A stretch of DNA of 64,000 nt from Sphingobacterium sp. CZ-UAM (GTDB lineage: Bacteria > Bacteroidota > Bacteroidia > Sphingobacteriales > Sphingobacteriaceae). A model generated the notes under the pieces. The model was given only the letters and a program-made list of their open reading frames with translations. It was not told the origin of the DNA and did no database searches. This document shows positions 1-7,964 of this stretch, one piece after another. A program made the position numbers and the translations under genes. The stretch lies in contig NZ_MTCM01000001.1 in the NCBI RefSeq assembly GCF_002000245.1, positions 806,001-870,000 of the forward strand, read 5' to 3'. The stretch's first letter is position 1, and each line of letters begins with the position of its first letter.

Positions 1-133
1 CTGTCAGATCGCCACATAAGAGCAGAACTTTGGCTTTTGTGGAAATTTCCTCAAATATAGTTTTCCATTTTCCATGTTGGCTCTGATTCATATGAATATC
101 ACCTATTGCTGCAATTGTTGTTTTCTTTGCCAT
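1..133 (-). CDS. Metallophosphoesterase, N-terminal fragment (cut by window edge)
   Basis: The first 44 codons of a calcineurin-like metallophosphoesterase are visible; the rest lies beyond the left edge. The start is an ATG at 133. Two metal-binding blocks of the fold can be read: a GDIH motif near residue 12 and a GDLTD motif near residue 41. The spacing between the two blocks is short but normal for small phosphoesterases. The gene starts 2 nt after the stop of the nucleotidyltransferase gene upstream on the same strand, so the two are very probably translationally coupled. The substrate cannot be told from this fragment. The family hydrolyses phosphomonoesters or phosphodiesters with two metal ions. 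Confidence 0.8.
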   Translation of the reverse strand, partial: MAKKTTIAAIGDIHMNQSQHGKWKTIFEEISTKAKVLLLCGDLT

Positions 134-135
134 CG

Positions 136-954
136 CTATACAGTTTTTATCGTATATGATTTATAATCCCATTCTTTGATATCAATTTGGTATTGCGTCT
201 GATCAATCAGCGGACCCAAACACACTTTTTCGAGGCAGGGAGGAAGATCATACTGTTCCTGCGCACGTTTGATCAGTTCGTCGAACAAATCCCGTGGGAT
301 AATATCGCGATAATCATGTGGATAAGTAAACTGGAATATAATCAGCTGCGCCAGTAGAAGATGCCAATGTTGATCCATGCGCATCAATAAATGATTCCAG
401 TCGAATTGTTTTCCATAACGGAGCCACAGATGATTAATGTCAGCACTATCATGACGTTCCCGATTTTGTACGTATAATTTGCACCAGACAAGTTCTTCTG
501 CCGGAACGTAGCGCACCGGCGTGTCAAATAAGATGCCTTCCGGTGCACGATCGTACCAATCTTGTTCTATCGTGCAGTTATGATTGACACTATCGAATAT
601 GATATCAATAAAATAAGGTGCTTTATGAATTTTGGCAAGCCAGCGGACATCGGTCAATTCAGTCTGGTAACCATTGGCGGCAAAATGTTTCAGTATTGCC
701 GGATAAGCACTGCTTTTGCAAAAAATATCGAGATCTTTGGTGGGCCGGATAATCCCCGTGTAATGAAACATTGCCAGTGCCCCGCCAACCATAAAAGAGC
801 TGCCGCTGCTGTTTAGCAGCTGTAGTGTATCCTGAAAGAATGTAATGCATTCTTTAGGGGGATTATCAAGATCGATCATAGTATCATTTTTAGTTAAAAC
901 AGCCTTAAAATCGTAGTAGTTTGGATTTAGCTCATGAAAACGTATTCCCCACAT
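136..954 (-). CDS. Nucleotidyltransferase-fold protein
   Basis: 272 residues. Around residues 56-78 there is a block with a VGG start, a later T-G, then R-x-T-x-DLDIF, which matches the GG...A....R.T.DLD arrangement of minimal nucleotidyltransferase (MNT-like) proteins; the two aspartates would bind metal. The C-terminal half is not a domain I can name. The start at 954 has no clear ribosome binding site, and an internal ATG at residue 26 is an alternative. The downstream neighbour, 2 nt away, is a metallophosphoesterase, suggesting the two act on the same nucleotide-modified substrate. What is modified is unknown. It could equally be an inactive fold member. Confidence 0.7.
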   Translation of the reverse strand: MWGIRFHELNPNYYDFKAVLTKNDTMIDLDNPPKECITFFQDTLQLLNSSGSSFMVGGALAMFHYTGIIRPTKDLDIFCKSSAYPAILKHFAANGYQTELTDVRWLAKIHKAPYFIDIIFDSVNHNCTIEQDWYDRAPEGILFDTPVRYVPAEELVWCKLYVQNRERHDSADINHLWLRYGKQFDWNHLLMRMDQHWHLLLAQLIIFQFTYPHDYRDIIPRDLFDELIKRAQEQYDLPPCLEKVCLGPLIDQTQYQIDIKEWDYKSYTIKTV

Positions 955-1044
955 TTAGCTCGGGTATAAGTACTTGATTTCCATTCTCAGGCAAACCGCT
1001 TCGATGCCTGCAGAGGTTCTCATTAAAGCAAAAGGAGCTGTTTT

Positions 1045-1107
1045 ATGACAAAGGATTCAACCCTAAACGGCTTTACTCTTGTTTATCGAACAATTAAATT
1101 AAACTGA
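1045..1107 (+). CDS. Possible 20-residue leader peptide upstream of the DUF421 gene
   Basis: A short open frame of 20 codons begins at an ATG preceded by AAAAGGAG with 7 nt spacing, an unusually good Shine-Dalgarno site for this genome type. It stops at 1107, only 7 nt before the ATG of the DUF421 gene. The peptide has no recognisable domain. It may be a coupling leader, or the Shine-Dalgarno match may be chance. Only its position and ribosome site support it. Confidence 0.22.
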   Translation: MTKDSTLNGFTLVYRTIKLN

Positions 1108-1114
1108 AAAAATC

Positions 1115-1600
1115 ATGGAAAGTTTATTCGGCTCGGGTGAGGAGCTCTCAATGGTTCAGATGGGAATGCGTGCATTGATTATGTTTATGGTAGCCCTATT
1201 TTTAGTTCGTTTGGGTGGAATCAGGATATTGGGCAGAAAATCAGGAGTGGATTTTGTGATTATAATCATGTTGGGTTCGGTATTGGCACGGGGCATAGTA
1301 GGTGCATCGCCTTTTATGTCGACTGTATTTGCAGGAGCTGTAATGATTATGGTCAATAAGATTTTGGCGCAAGTATCGGCTCGCCTCCCTTATTTGGGTA
1401 ATCTCGTCAAAGGGAAACCTGCTGTATTATATAAAAATGATCAGATTCAATGGGATCAGATGGATCGTTTGGGAGTTAGCCGAACAGATTTATTGACCAG
1501 TTTGCGCCTGGAGACGCACAGTAAGCATCTCGATGAAGTTGATATCGCATTCATGGAACCCAACGGTAGGATCAGCTTTACCCTGAAAACAAAAGCATAA
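1115..1600 (+). CDS. DUF421 (YetF-type) membrane protein
   Basis: 161 residues. Two to three hydrophobic segments occupy about residues 15-85, followed by a soluble C-terminal domain that starts near the GKPAVLYKN segment at about residue 101. The motif LGRKSGVDFVIIIMLGS is typical of DUF421 proteins, whose DUF421 domain follows short membrane helices. The molecular role of the family is not established; Bacillus YetF relatives are inner-membrane proteins linked to sporulation and stress. It begins a run of same-strand genes continuing with a DUF6766 protein 23 nt downstream, two lipoproteins and an MscS channel, which hints at an envelope-stress role. Confidence 0.85.
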   Translation: MESLFGSGEELSMVQMGMRALIMFMVALFLVRLGGIRILGRKSGVDFVIIIMLGSVLARGIVGASPFMSTVFAGAVMIMVNKILAQVSARLPYLGNLVKGKPAVLYKNDQIQWDQMDRLGVSRTDLLTSLRLETHSKHLDEVDIAFMEPNGRISFTLKTKA

Positions 1601-1623
1601 TATCTTATCATAAAATAACAGTT

Positions 1624-2295
1624 ATGAAAACGAAAGATTCTTATTCCTTTTTATACCGGAATGGTTTGAGCCTGGTATTCTTAATCCTTTTTATTTTTGC
1701 GCTCGGAATGCAATTTGTCACAGGTTGGAAGGTACACAACGAGGAGTTACAACAAGCGCAGCAAGCGCCTTTGACATTAGTTTCCTACCTCAGAACCGGA
1801 CATTTTATTTCAGCCACTTTTGAAAATTTTGAAAGTGAATTTTTACAGATGGCGCTTTACGTCATGCTTACGGTGGGATTGCGCCAATGGGGATCCGCGG
1901 AATCAAAAAAGCTGGATGAACCTGAGGAGGTGGACCGTGAACCAAAACCCGGACCGGACGCACCTTATCCTGTTCGAAAAGGAGGATGGCTGCTGCGTAT
2001 ATACAGTTCATCCTTGTTTATTTGTTTTGCGCTGCTATTCCTGATCAGTTGGGTCGTACATTTTTATGGAAGCTGGCGCCAGCATAATATGGAACAAATA
2101 CTTGATGGTTTGCCGCCTGATGCCGTCTGGACTTATCTGCTGATGCCTCAATTCTGGTTTGAAACCTTTCAAAACTGGCAGAGTGAATTTTTATCCGTAC
2201 TGTCAATTGTATTTTTTACCATTTTCTTAAGACAAAAAGGATCTCCGGAATCCAAACCTGTAGATGCGCCACATGCGCAAACCGGAAAGAACTGA
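1624..2295 (+). CDS. DUF6766 family membrane protein
   Basis: 223 residues with four hydrophobic segments arranged as two similar halves. The first half has a helix near residues 14-32, then an HNEE motif, a GHF...ATFENFESEFLQMALYV block and a GSAESK motif. The second half repeats this pattern with QFWFETFQNWQSEFLSVL and GSPESKP near the C-terminus. This matches the family annotated as DUF6766, whose function is unknown. It lies 23 nt after the DUF421 gene and is followed by two lipoprotein genes. The internal duplication is directly visible; any stress-related role is inferred from the neighbours. Confidence 0.8.
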   Translation: MKTKDSYSFLYRNGLSLVFLILFIFALGMQFVTGWKVHNEELQQAQQAPLTLVSYLRTGHFISATFENFESEFLQMALYVMLTVGLRQWGSAESKKLDEPEEVDREPKPGPDAPYPVRKGGWLLRIYSSSLFICFALLFLISWVVHFYGSWRQHNMEQILDGLPPDAVWTYLLMPQFWFETFQNWQSEFLSVLSIVFFTIFLRQKGSPESKPVDAPHAQTGKN

Positions 2296-2337
2296 TCTAT
2301 ACAGATTCAGAATATTATCAATATAAATTGGATTAAA

Positions 2338-2583
2338 ATGAAAAGATCGAAATTAATAATGGGCGTCCTAGCTCTAACGTTCGTGCTGCTTGCATGCAGG
2401 GACAGAACGGATAAAACCGCTGAAGACAATATACCTGTAACCGATACCGCAGCGAACAGTCAGGGTGTCCCGCTGGATAATATTCACCGTAGTCGCCCCG
2501 CAGATACACTTCAGGACAGTATTGCCATGAAAGAGCAGGGTGTTCCTTTGGACAATCTTGACCGGGAAAAGGACGGCGAATAA
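2338..2583 (+). CDS. Small lipoprotein with duplicated QGVPLDN motif
   Basis: 81 residues. A signal peptide ends in the lipobox LLAC, so the mature protein would begin with a lipidated cysteine at residue 20 and be only about 60 residues long. The mature part is polar and probably unstructured and holds two near-identical blocks, QGVPLDNI and QGVPLDNL, about 26 residues apart. I do not recognise the family. It sits between the DUF6766 gene and another small lipoprotein on the same strand. A role at the outer membrane or in cell-envelope stress is an inference from location and processing signal. Confidence 0.72.
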   Translation: MKRSKLIMGVLALTFVLLACRDRTDKTAEDNIPVTDTAANSQGVPLDNIHRSRPADTLQDSIAMKEQGVPLDNLDREKDGE

Positions 2584-2699
2584 GTTTACGTAGTTCTACC
2601 TGTTATTGTAAGGAAGTACTCAAATTGGAAGTTAGGAGAACTTTTCCATTTTTGATAAGGTTCAACATCCAAATAGTTTGAACACTTAAACACTTGTAT

Positions 2700-2906
2700 A
2701 TGAAAAAAATCAGTCTTTTAGTCGTATTACTTCTCGGATTGTGGGGATGCGACAACAGTAGCAATAAGGGAAATCAGGCAAACGGTTCTTATGATTCATC
2801 CATGACACCGGACGAAGGGCAGACTCCTCCAGCTGGCAGGGATACGCTTGCTTCAGATAGTACGGATAGCCTACAACGTCAGCCATCTCCGGCGAAACCA
2901 CAATAG
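2700..2906 (+). CDS. Small lipoprotein
   Basis: 68 residues from the ATG at 2700; a TTG two codons upstream is in frame but the MKK start fits a signal peptide better. The leader ends with LGLWGC, a lipobox, giving a mature lipoprotein of about 50 residues rich in Ser, Asp, Gln and Pro. Such short low-complexity lipoproteins commonly accompany stress genes in Sphingobacteriaceae, but no family is recognised. The stop is 18 nt before the MscS-type channel gene, so the two are likely co-transcribed. Confidence 0.65.
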   Translation: MKKISLLVVLLLGLWGCDNSSNKGNQANGSYDSSMTPDEGQTPPAGRDTLASDSTDSLQRQPSPAKPQ

Positions 2907-2924
2907 TGAGCCTGAATACCAGTT

Positions 2925-5081
2925 ATGGTGGTTGGAAGAAGAATTCTATCAAAATGCAGCATTTGGAGGCTGGGTAGCTTAGTTTACCTGAGCCTCTTTT
3001 GTGCGCTGCTGTATGGGCAGCCGCTAGATTCAACTAAGGCTGCTTTAGATTCAGCAAGTCTAAGGGACTCGCTACCGGAGAGCCCCCTTATTACCTTAAG
3101 AAATTATGCCCATCAATGGCGGGCACAGCTGGATCTTTATTATTCCGAACTGGACAGCGTCAAGCGTATGCTCGCCTGGCAGCGTCAAGAATACAACCAG
3201 TCGATTCCACGGGAGGTACAGCGCTATATCAGCCGCACCATTCCACCGGTACAGAATCTAGGAAATAAAATCAGAATTGCACAGAAGCAGGTCATACTGC
3301 CAGACTCCCTGGCCTCATCCTGGAAAAGCGTGCAAGATAGTGTAGCTGCCCTGGCAACCGATGCCGAACAGCTGCTTGTTGACTTGAGGGATATGGGCAT
3401 AAAAGCAAAACAACAGCAACAGGTCATTCAGGCAGCGCAAGCAGGTACGTTTTGGTCACATTTACAGAAAGTGGTACGGAAAAATCTCGAGCAGGATGGA
3501 TTATCGTTACGCTATTACGATTCCGCCTGGGACGGGCGGCTGCTGTTGATATTGGTGAGCCTAACCTATTTGTATTGCTTATATTTGATGCGGCGGCGAG
3601 CCGTAGGGGCCGGGGAGGAGCTACCACTTCACCGTAATCAGCCCTGGTGGATTCCTTTGTTAAAATTTGCGATTTTCTTTCTTATTATGTTGCCCCTGAC
3701 ATCATTCCGTATTCCAGTGCTGGTGCTCGAATTAAGCTACCTCTTAATATTTACCTTTTTATATATCCTACTTCATGTTGAACTTTCGGCCGTGAAAGTT
3801 CGCATTATGCGTTTAGTTTTCCTTTATTATATTGCCCTGTTAGGAATTCACCTGGTCGTGGACAGCGATTTGCTGACTAGAGGCATTGCTGTGGCTGTCA
3901 ATTTGGCTGGCTTACGTTTGGTCTGGGCTTTAGGAAAACAGACGGACGAAGACAATCCTTTTGATCACCTGCATTATCTTATGCGATGGATATTGATTTT
4001 GGTAGGTACATGCGCCATTTTATTTAACCTTTTTGGTTTTCTAAATCTAGCACGGATATGCAGTATCGCGGTCGGTATCGGCCTTTTACAGGCTTTATCT
4101 TTACGGGCTTTTCGGGATATGTTAGCACATGATCTGGTCAATTCTTACGAGAAGGCAGGTGAGGAACGATTCATACGCCGGTTCGACAAGACAAAAATGG
4201 TCCAGGCATTGGGCCGGATTGTGGGGCTTTTTGCTTTTATCCTTGTCCTGATCGTTTGGACAAATAGCCTGCACCTCACAAGTGAGGTGCGCCGTCTGCT
4301 GGATAGACTGTTGAATAGCAGTCACAGTATAGGAGGTCTAACATATACCTATGGTGACGTTGTTCTCGCAATTGCGGTAATTGCCCTTGCAAACTGGATA
4401 CAAAAAAATCTGAAAGACCTGCTGGAAGATCCGATCTCCAAGAAAAATCAGCGTCGGACGGCCCTTCTGCCTTTGGTCCGTGTATTTATTTTCATCGTTG
4501 GCTTTCTGATCGGTATACGAATTCTTGGGCTCAGCATGGATAAACTTACGGTAATCGTAGGTGCTTTGAGTGTTGGTATTGGTTTGGGCCTGCAGAACAT
4601 TATTAATAATTTTGTTTCAGGGGTTATTTTGGTTTTTGAACGACCATTTAAAGTCGGTGATTATGTAGAGCTAGCCGACAAAAAAGGACAAGTATTGCAG
4701 ATCGGTATCCGATCCAGTATATTGCTTACTGACCAAGGGGCTCAGGTCATTATTCCCAATGGTGACCTTCTGTCCGGACGTTTGGTTAATTGGACATTTG
4801 GTGAAGCTGATATCCGCTTAAATCTACAATTGACTTTTATTTCCACAAGAGCTGTTGCGCAATGGAAACAATGGCTTCTGGAGATAATCCCTTCCTTTGA
4901 CGAAATTGATCCGGGAATCCCATTGAAAATATTCACCAAGGATATAACAGCAGAAGCCTATATTCTGTCGGTGCAGGTTGGGATTCAGAATGTACAACAG
5001 ATCGAACGTTTCAGAAGTAAGTTTCTGGAGACCGTCAGGATTGAAGCGATTAAATACGACACGAAAGTTAGTTCTGCCTAG
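2925..5081 (+). CDS. MscS-family mechanosensitive channel with long periplasmic N-terminus
   Basis: 718 residues, close to the larger MscM/MscK-like members rather than 286-residue MscS. After a signal peptide (about residues 1-32) there is an alpha-helical periplasmic region to about residue 200, then many hydrophobic helices between about 205 and 560. The MscS pore helix and beta domain follow: the block GLGLQNIINNFVSG, then ILVFERPFKVGDYVEL, lies at about residues 553-584, and a conserved cytoplasmic IIPNG motif follows. The channel opens on membrane tension and releases solutes during osmotic downshock. It closes the 1.1-5.1 kb operon-like run of membrane proteins and lipoproteins, which supports an envelope or osmotic role for that run. 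Confidence 0.92.
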   Translation: MVVGRRILSKCSIWRLGSLVYLSLFCALLYGQPLDSTKAALDSASLRDSLPESPLITLRNYAHQWRAQLDLYYSELDSVKRMLAWQRQEYNQSIPREVQRYISRTIPPVQNLGNKIRIAQKQVILPDSLASSWKSVQDSVAALATDAEQLLVDLRDMGIKAKQQQQVIQAAQAGTFWSHLQKVVRKNLEQDGLSLRYYDSAWDGRLLLILVSLTYLYCLYLMRRRAVGAGEELPLHRNQPWWIPLLKFAIFFLIMLPLTSFRIPVLVLELSYLLIFTFLYILLHVELSAVKVRIMRLVFLYYIALLGIHLVVDSDLLTRGIAVAVNLAGLRLVWALGKQTDEDNPFDHLHYLMRWILILVGTCAILFNLFGFLNLARICSIAVGIGLLQALSLRAFRDMLAHDLVNSYEKAGEERFIRRFDKTKMVQALGRIVGLFAFILVLIVWTNSLHLTSEVRRLLDRLLNSSHSIGGLTYTYGDVVLAIAVIALANWIQKNLKDLLEDPISKKNQRRTALLPLVRVFIFIVGFLIGIRILGLSMDKLTVIVGALSVGIGLGLQNIINNFVSGVILVFERPFKVGDYVELADKKGQVLQIGIRSSILLTDQGAQVIIPNGDLLSGRLVNWTFGEADIRLNLQLTFISTRAVAQWKQWLLEIIPSFDEIDPGIPLKIFTKDITAEAYILSVQVGIQNVQQIERFRSKFLETVRIEAIKYDTKVSSA

Positions 5082-5102
5082 CGAAACAATGCACCCTTAC
5101 CA

Positions 5103-5606
5103 TTAGCATTTTTTTTCGGATCGATAATAAAGCCAGCCATGTAGACTTTCCAATTCCTCGGGCTTACTCAAATCAACAATTGTATTTAGTCCCAGCTCCA
5201 ACGATTGTAAGCTATCGGCATTAAGGTCAAACAGGGGATAGAATATGGCATGCTCGTTGGGCATATCGACGTTTCCCTGTAGCCATTTGTAACCTTCCGC
5301 ATGTAAATTATCAATCAATGTATCGGTAATGGCATTTAGATAGCGCATCATTTTTTGTATCCATAGACGCTCATTATCAATTTTATCTGGATAATGCTCC
5401 TGGGTAAAGTCGAGGATCAGTTGCTCACCTTCATCGTTCATGCCCTCACGGATCATCGCCAGGCCCATACTCCTGACTTCTTCTTGATAATAATCCTCGC
5501 CATAGCTAAAACTAATTTCACCGGCGCTGGGACTAGCTTCAATTTTCGCCCGAAGGGCCATCTGTCTATTTAAAAGTTCGTGTATATAATCGAATGTCTG
5601 TTCCAT
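5103..5606 (-). CDS. Conserved hypothetical protein
   Basis: 167 residues, no signal peptide or membrane helix, mildly acidic and predicted mostly helical by composition. The N-terminus reads as a helix with an E-Q-x-F-D-Y-I pattern. I do not recognise a domain. It faces the MscS channel gene in a convergent arrangement with only 21 nt between stops, and lies downstream of the DUF4142 gene on the same strand, but a strong terminator separates them, so it is probably its own transcript. It may be part of the same stress cluster. Confidence 0.6.
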   Translation of the reverse strand: MEQTFDYIHELLNRQMALRAKIEASPSAGEISFSYGEDYYQEEVRSMGLAMIREGMNDEGEQLILDFTQEHYPDKIDNERLWIQKMMRYLNAITDTLIDNLHAEGYKWLQGNVDMPNEHAIFYPLFDLNADSLQSLELGLNTIVDLSKPEELESLHGWLYYRSEKKC

Positions 5607-5615
5607 AAAAAAGTT

Positions 5616-5655
5616 TATTTAAAAAGAGGAGGACAAAGCCTATAACTTTGTCCTC
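5616..5655 (-). terminator. Rho-independent terminator after the DUF4142 gene
   Basis: Perfect 10-bp stem (GAGGACAAAG with its complement, 5629-5638 and 5646-5655) with a 7-nt loop; on the minus strand it is followed by a run of T at about 5621-5625 and beyond. It lies just after the DUF4142 stop. Confidence 0.8.
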
Positions 5656-5682
5656 AACATTGAAAAGTTGGAGTAATATAAT

Positions 5683-6297
5683 TTATTTTAACATGGGTTT
5701 GGGCATTTTTGACTTGTTTGGGCTTGGTGCGCCTGGGCTCGTATTTTTTAATGTATCTTTTGTTGTGGTATCTGCCGCGGGCTGCATCGTCTTTAGCTGA
5801 TCGAGATGTTTCTGGAAAGCCGGAATTTTGTCAGTTGCAAATTTACGCAGTTCTGCGTCTGTAGTGGCAGTGCCGGTGCTGGCATCCTTAAACAGGGTGA
5901 TGGCATCCTGGTGGCTTTTGGCCATCAGATCAACATAAGTACGATCAAAATTGGCTGGGTCCGCATTGTTCAACTGATCGATTAACTGCGTGTAATTTTG
6001 GTTATCGGGCGTGCTCAATTGCCAGTTTTTGTTTTTAACCAATGTTGACAGTTCGTTTCCGGCGGCTGTATGATCATCGACGATCATTTGCGCATATTGC
6101 TTGACATTTTGATCCTGCGATTTTGTCAGCGCAATATTTGCAGCCTGGATTTCGAAGTTATTACTTGCTGTTGCTTTGCTAGCAAAGTCTATATCGCCAG
6201 ACTGTGCCTGGGTCTGACTGTTGTCCTGTGCGTAAATGACCATTGTCCAGGTCATTATGGCTATACATAAGCCAACGATTCTTAAAATGATTTTCAT
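5683..6297 (-). CDS. DUF4142 periplasmic protein
   Basis: 204 residues. A signal peptide spans about residues 1-24 (ending near IYAQ). The body, residues 35-170, is helical with the DUF4142 pattern: N-N-F-E-I-Q-A-A-N-I-A early, then V-K-Q-Y-A-Q-M-I-V-D-D-H, and L-M-A-K-S-H-Q-D-A later. DUF4142 proteins have a ferritin-like four-helix fold and are often stress-induced and secreted, with unknown activity. The tail (about 175-204) is rich in Thr, Pro and Lys and probably disordered. A 35-residue membrane protein gene lies 17 nt upstream on the same strand and is likely co-transcribed. Confidence 0.9.
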   Translation of the reverse strand: MKIILRIVGLCIAIMTWTMVIYAQDNSQTQAQSGDIDFASKATASNNFEIQAANIALTKSQDQNVKQYAQMIVDDHTAAGNELSTLVKNKNWQLSTPDNQNYTQLIDQLNNADPANFDRTYVDLMAKSHQDAITLFKDASTGTATTDAELRKFATDKIPAFQKHLDQLKTMQPAADTTTKDTLKNTSPGAPSPNKSKMPKPMLK

Positions 6298-6314
6298 AAT
6301 GCAATTATTTAATA

Positions 6315-6422
6315 TTAACGATTCTTCCTGTTGCGCGTACCGCTCCTCCGGTGCCTATAATTAATAATGATGTAAGTAGCCACCAGGATAAAGACAATAC
6401 CAATAATAATAGATGTAAACAT
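6315..6422 (-). CDS. 35-residue single-pass membrane miniprotein
   Basis: A 36-codon frame on the minus strand encodes a short N-terminus, a hydrophobic helix of about 17 residues (from about I5 to I20, with I, V, L, F and G), then a strongly basic tail with RHRR and KNR. This fits a single-pass inner-membrane protein with the tail in the cytoplasm. The ATG is preceded by AAAGGAGG at about 5 nt spacing, an exceptionally strong Shine-Dalgarno site for a Bacteroidota gene, which supports real translation. The stop lies 17 nt before the DUF4142 start. No family recognised. The most likely role is as a small regulator of a membrane complex or of envelope stress. Confidence 0.72.
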   Translation of the reverse strand: MFTSIIIGIVFILVATYIIINYRHRRSGTRNRKNR

Positions 6423-6647
6423 AGCTTCCTCCTTTAAAATGTTACTTTAGGAACATGGCTGGACAAGGCTGCGTTTTGAAAACCATTATTTTAGGTATTT
6501 AAAGCAAAATTTGAGACTGATACGCAGCCTTATCGTAGAAGTGCGTTTTTGAGGAAAACAAATTAAAAAAACTATTCCCCGAGGTGAATTGTTACAGTAA
6601 AAAATAAATTTATTCATACTTAAACCACGAAGACAAAACAGAGAGCT

Positions 6648-7304
6648 ATGACACAGTTACTTTTAGTAGACGACCATGCACTGGTACGTTCAGGTTTCCG
6701 ATTAATTTTAGAGGCTCAAGAAGATATAACTGTAATTGCAGAGGCAGAAAATGGTAAAAATGCCTTGGAGTATCTTGTAGGGGCTCCTCAGCCGGACCTC
6801 ATTCTTACGGACCTCCATATGGATAAAATGGATGGGATAAGATTTATTAAGGCGGTAAAAGCCCGCTCTCCGGACATCAAAATTATTATATTAACCATGG
6901 ATAATGATTTTCATCTCGTAGCTGACGCATTTGATCTCGGTGTTGATGGCTATCTGCTCAAAAGTTCACACCTGGATGAGATTCTATTTGGCATCAGACA
7001 GGTTCAGCGCGGCGGACGTTATATCAGTTCAGCACTCTCATTTGATCTGATGGATTATTCGTCCCAGCATATCCCTAGGGCGGTAAATAAAAACGATGTT
7101 ATGGAAAGGTATGAACTCTCTGAGCGTGAGTTATTGGTACTGGAACGAATTGCCGAAGGTTATACCAATGCCGAGATTGCGGACCAAATATTTTTAAGCA
7201 AACGTACTGTGGAAGGGCATCGGCAACAACTATTGGAGAAAACAAATTCCCGCAATACAGCCGGATTGATCCGATTTGGATTTAAAACCAAACTGTTAAG
7301 TTAA
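6648..7304 (+). CDS. NarL/FixJ-family response regulator (orphan)
   Basis: 218 residues. The N-terminal receiver domain has the DD pair at residues 8-9, the phosphoacceptor D55 in LILTDLH, a T near residue 83 and a K in YLLKSS near residue 105. The C-terminal LuxR-type HTH (about residues 152-212) carries SERELLVLERIAEGYTNAEIA and RTVEGHRQQLLEK. No histidine kinase gene is adjacent, so the partner lies elsewhere or the regulator is orphan. It is divergent from the DUF4142/miniprotein pair and could control it, though no binding site was identified. Confidence 0.93.
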   Translation: MTQLLLVDDHALVRSGFRLILEAQEDITVIAEAENGKNALEYLVGAPQPDLILTDLHMDKMDGIRFIKAVKARSPDIKIIILTMDNDFHLVADAFDLGVDGYLLKSSHLDEILFGIRQVQRGGRYISSALSFDLMDYSSQHIPRAVNKNDVMERYELSERELLVLERIAEGYTNAEIADQIFLSKRTVEGHRQQLLEKTNSRNTAGLIRFGFKTKLLS

Positions 7305-7341
7305 ATGATTCGCTGCCTTAATGGCATTGTCAAGCCAGATA

Positions 7342-7389
7342 AATGGGCCGGTATTGAAATTAATACGGCCCATTATGCATACCTTTTTT
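7342..7389 (+). terminator. Terminator after the response regulator gene
   Basis: Stem of 13 bp with one bulged G: AATGGGCCGGTATT pairs with AATACGGCCCATT around 7342-7373. It sits between the convergent response regulator gene and the acidic-protein gene. The T-rich run after it (ACCTTTTTTG) makes it best on the plus strand. Confidence 0.65.
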
Positions 7390-7390
7390 G

Positions 7391-7708
7391 TTAAATAGTT
7401 GTCTCATTTAAGTCCGAAGGGGGATTTCGAGGTTCTACGGGGACACCTTCCGCATCGTTGGCGCTTTCGTCGATTTCTTCTTCATCTAGCTCAGGAACTT
7501 CTTCCTGTTCACCAAGGTCTAATTCTTCCTCTGTGTCCAGATCCTCCTGATCGATTTCGGGTTGATCATTGGGATCATTTTCCGGTAACTCTTCTTCGGG
7601 TCGATCCGGTATATCCTCCGGAAAATCATTTGGACCACCCTGAATGACGGTGAATGCAATGATCGGTATACCTTGATACCTTTCTTGCGTAATCAGATTG
7701 CTGTTCAT
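7391..7708 (-). CDS. Highly acidic hypothetical protein
   Basis: 105 residues. About one third are Asp or Glu, concentrated from residue 28 to 90, with many Pro and Asn and almost no basic residues, so the region is probably disordered. The first 27 residues are different, containing an aliphatic IPIIAFTVIQGG stretch. No signal peptide is clear and no domain recognised. Acidic tails of this kind can bind cations or basic proteins, but that is only a possibility. It is convergent to the response regulator gene, with a shared terminator region. Confidence 0.6.
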   Translation of the reverse strand: MNSNLITQERYQGIPIIAFTVIQGGPNDFPEDIPDRPEEELPENDPNDQPEIDQEDLDTEEELDLGEQEEVPELDEEEIDESANDAEGVPVEPRNPPSDLNETTI

Positions 7709-7964
7709 TTATTTTATATTAGTTTCATAGGACGAACAGATCTATTCTGCAAATAGTTAGTAGAATTAGTACGATTTCGGGGACGATTAGTACGTAAAAG
7801 CAATCATTTTATACAACGCGGTTTTATCGTTTGAAAATGAGGTTTTTACCTTTTATAAGGATTATATGCGTGTTTTGAAGATTTCTAATCATCTAAGCGA
7901 ACGAATGAACTTTTGACGCTGTTTAGTTAAATGAACCGCTCTTTGAGCATAAACATTTAGCATT

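Noticed and set aside
562..816. 84-codon frame on the plus strand
   Set aside because: Lies antisense inside the nucleotidyltransferase gene, which has clear family motifs; a shadow frame.
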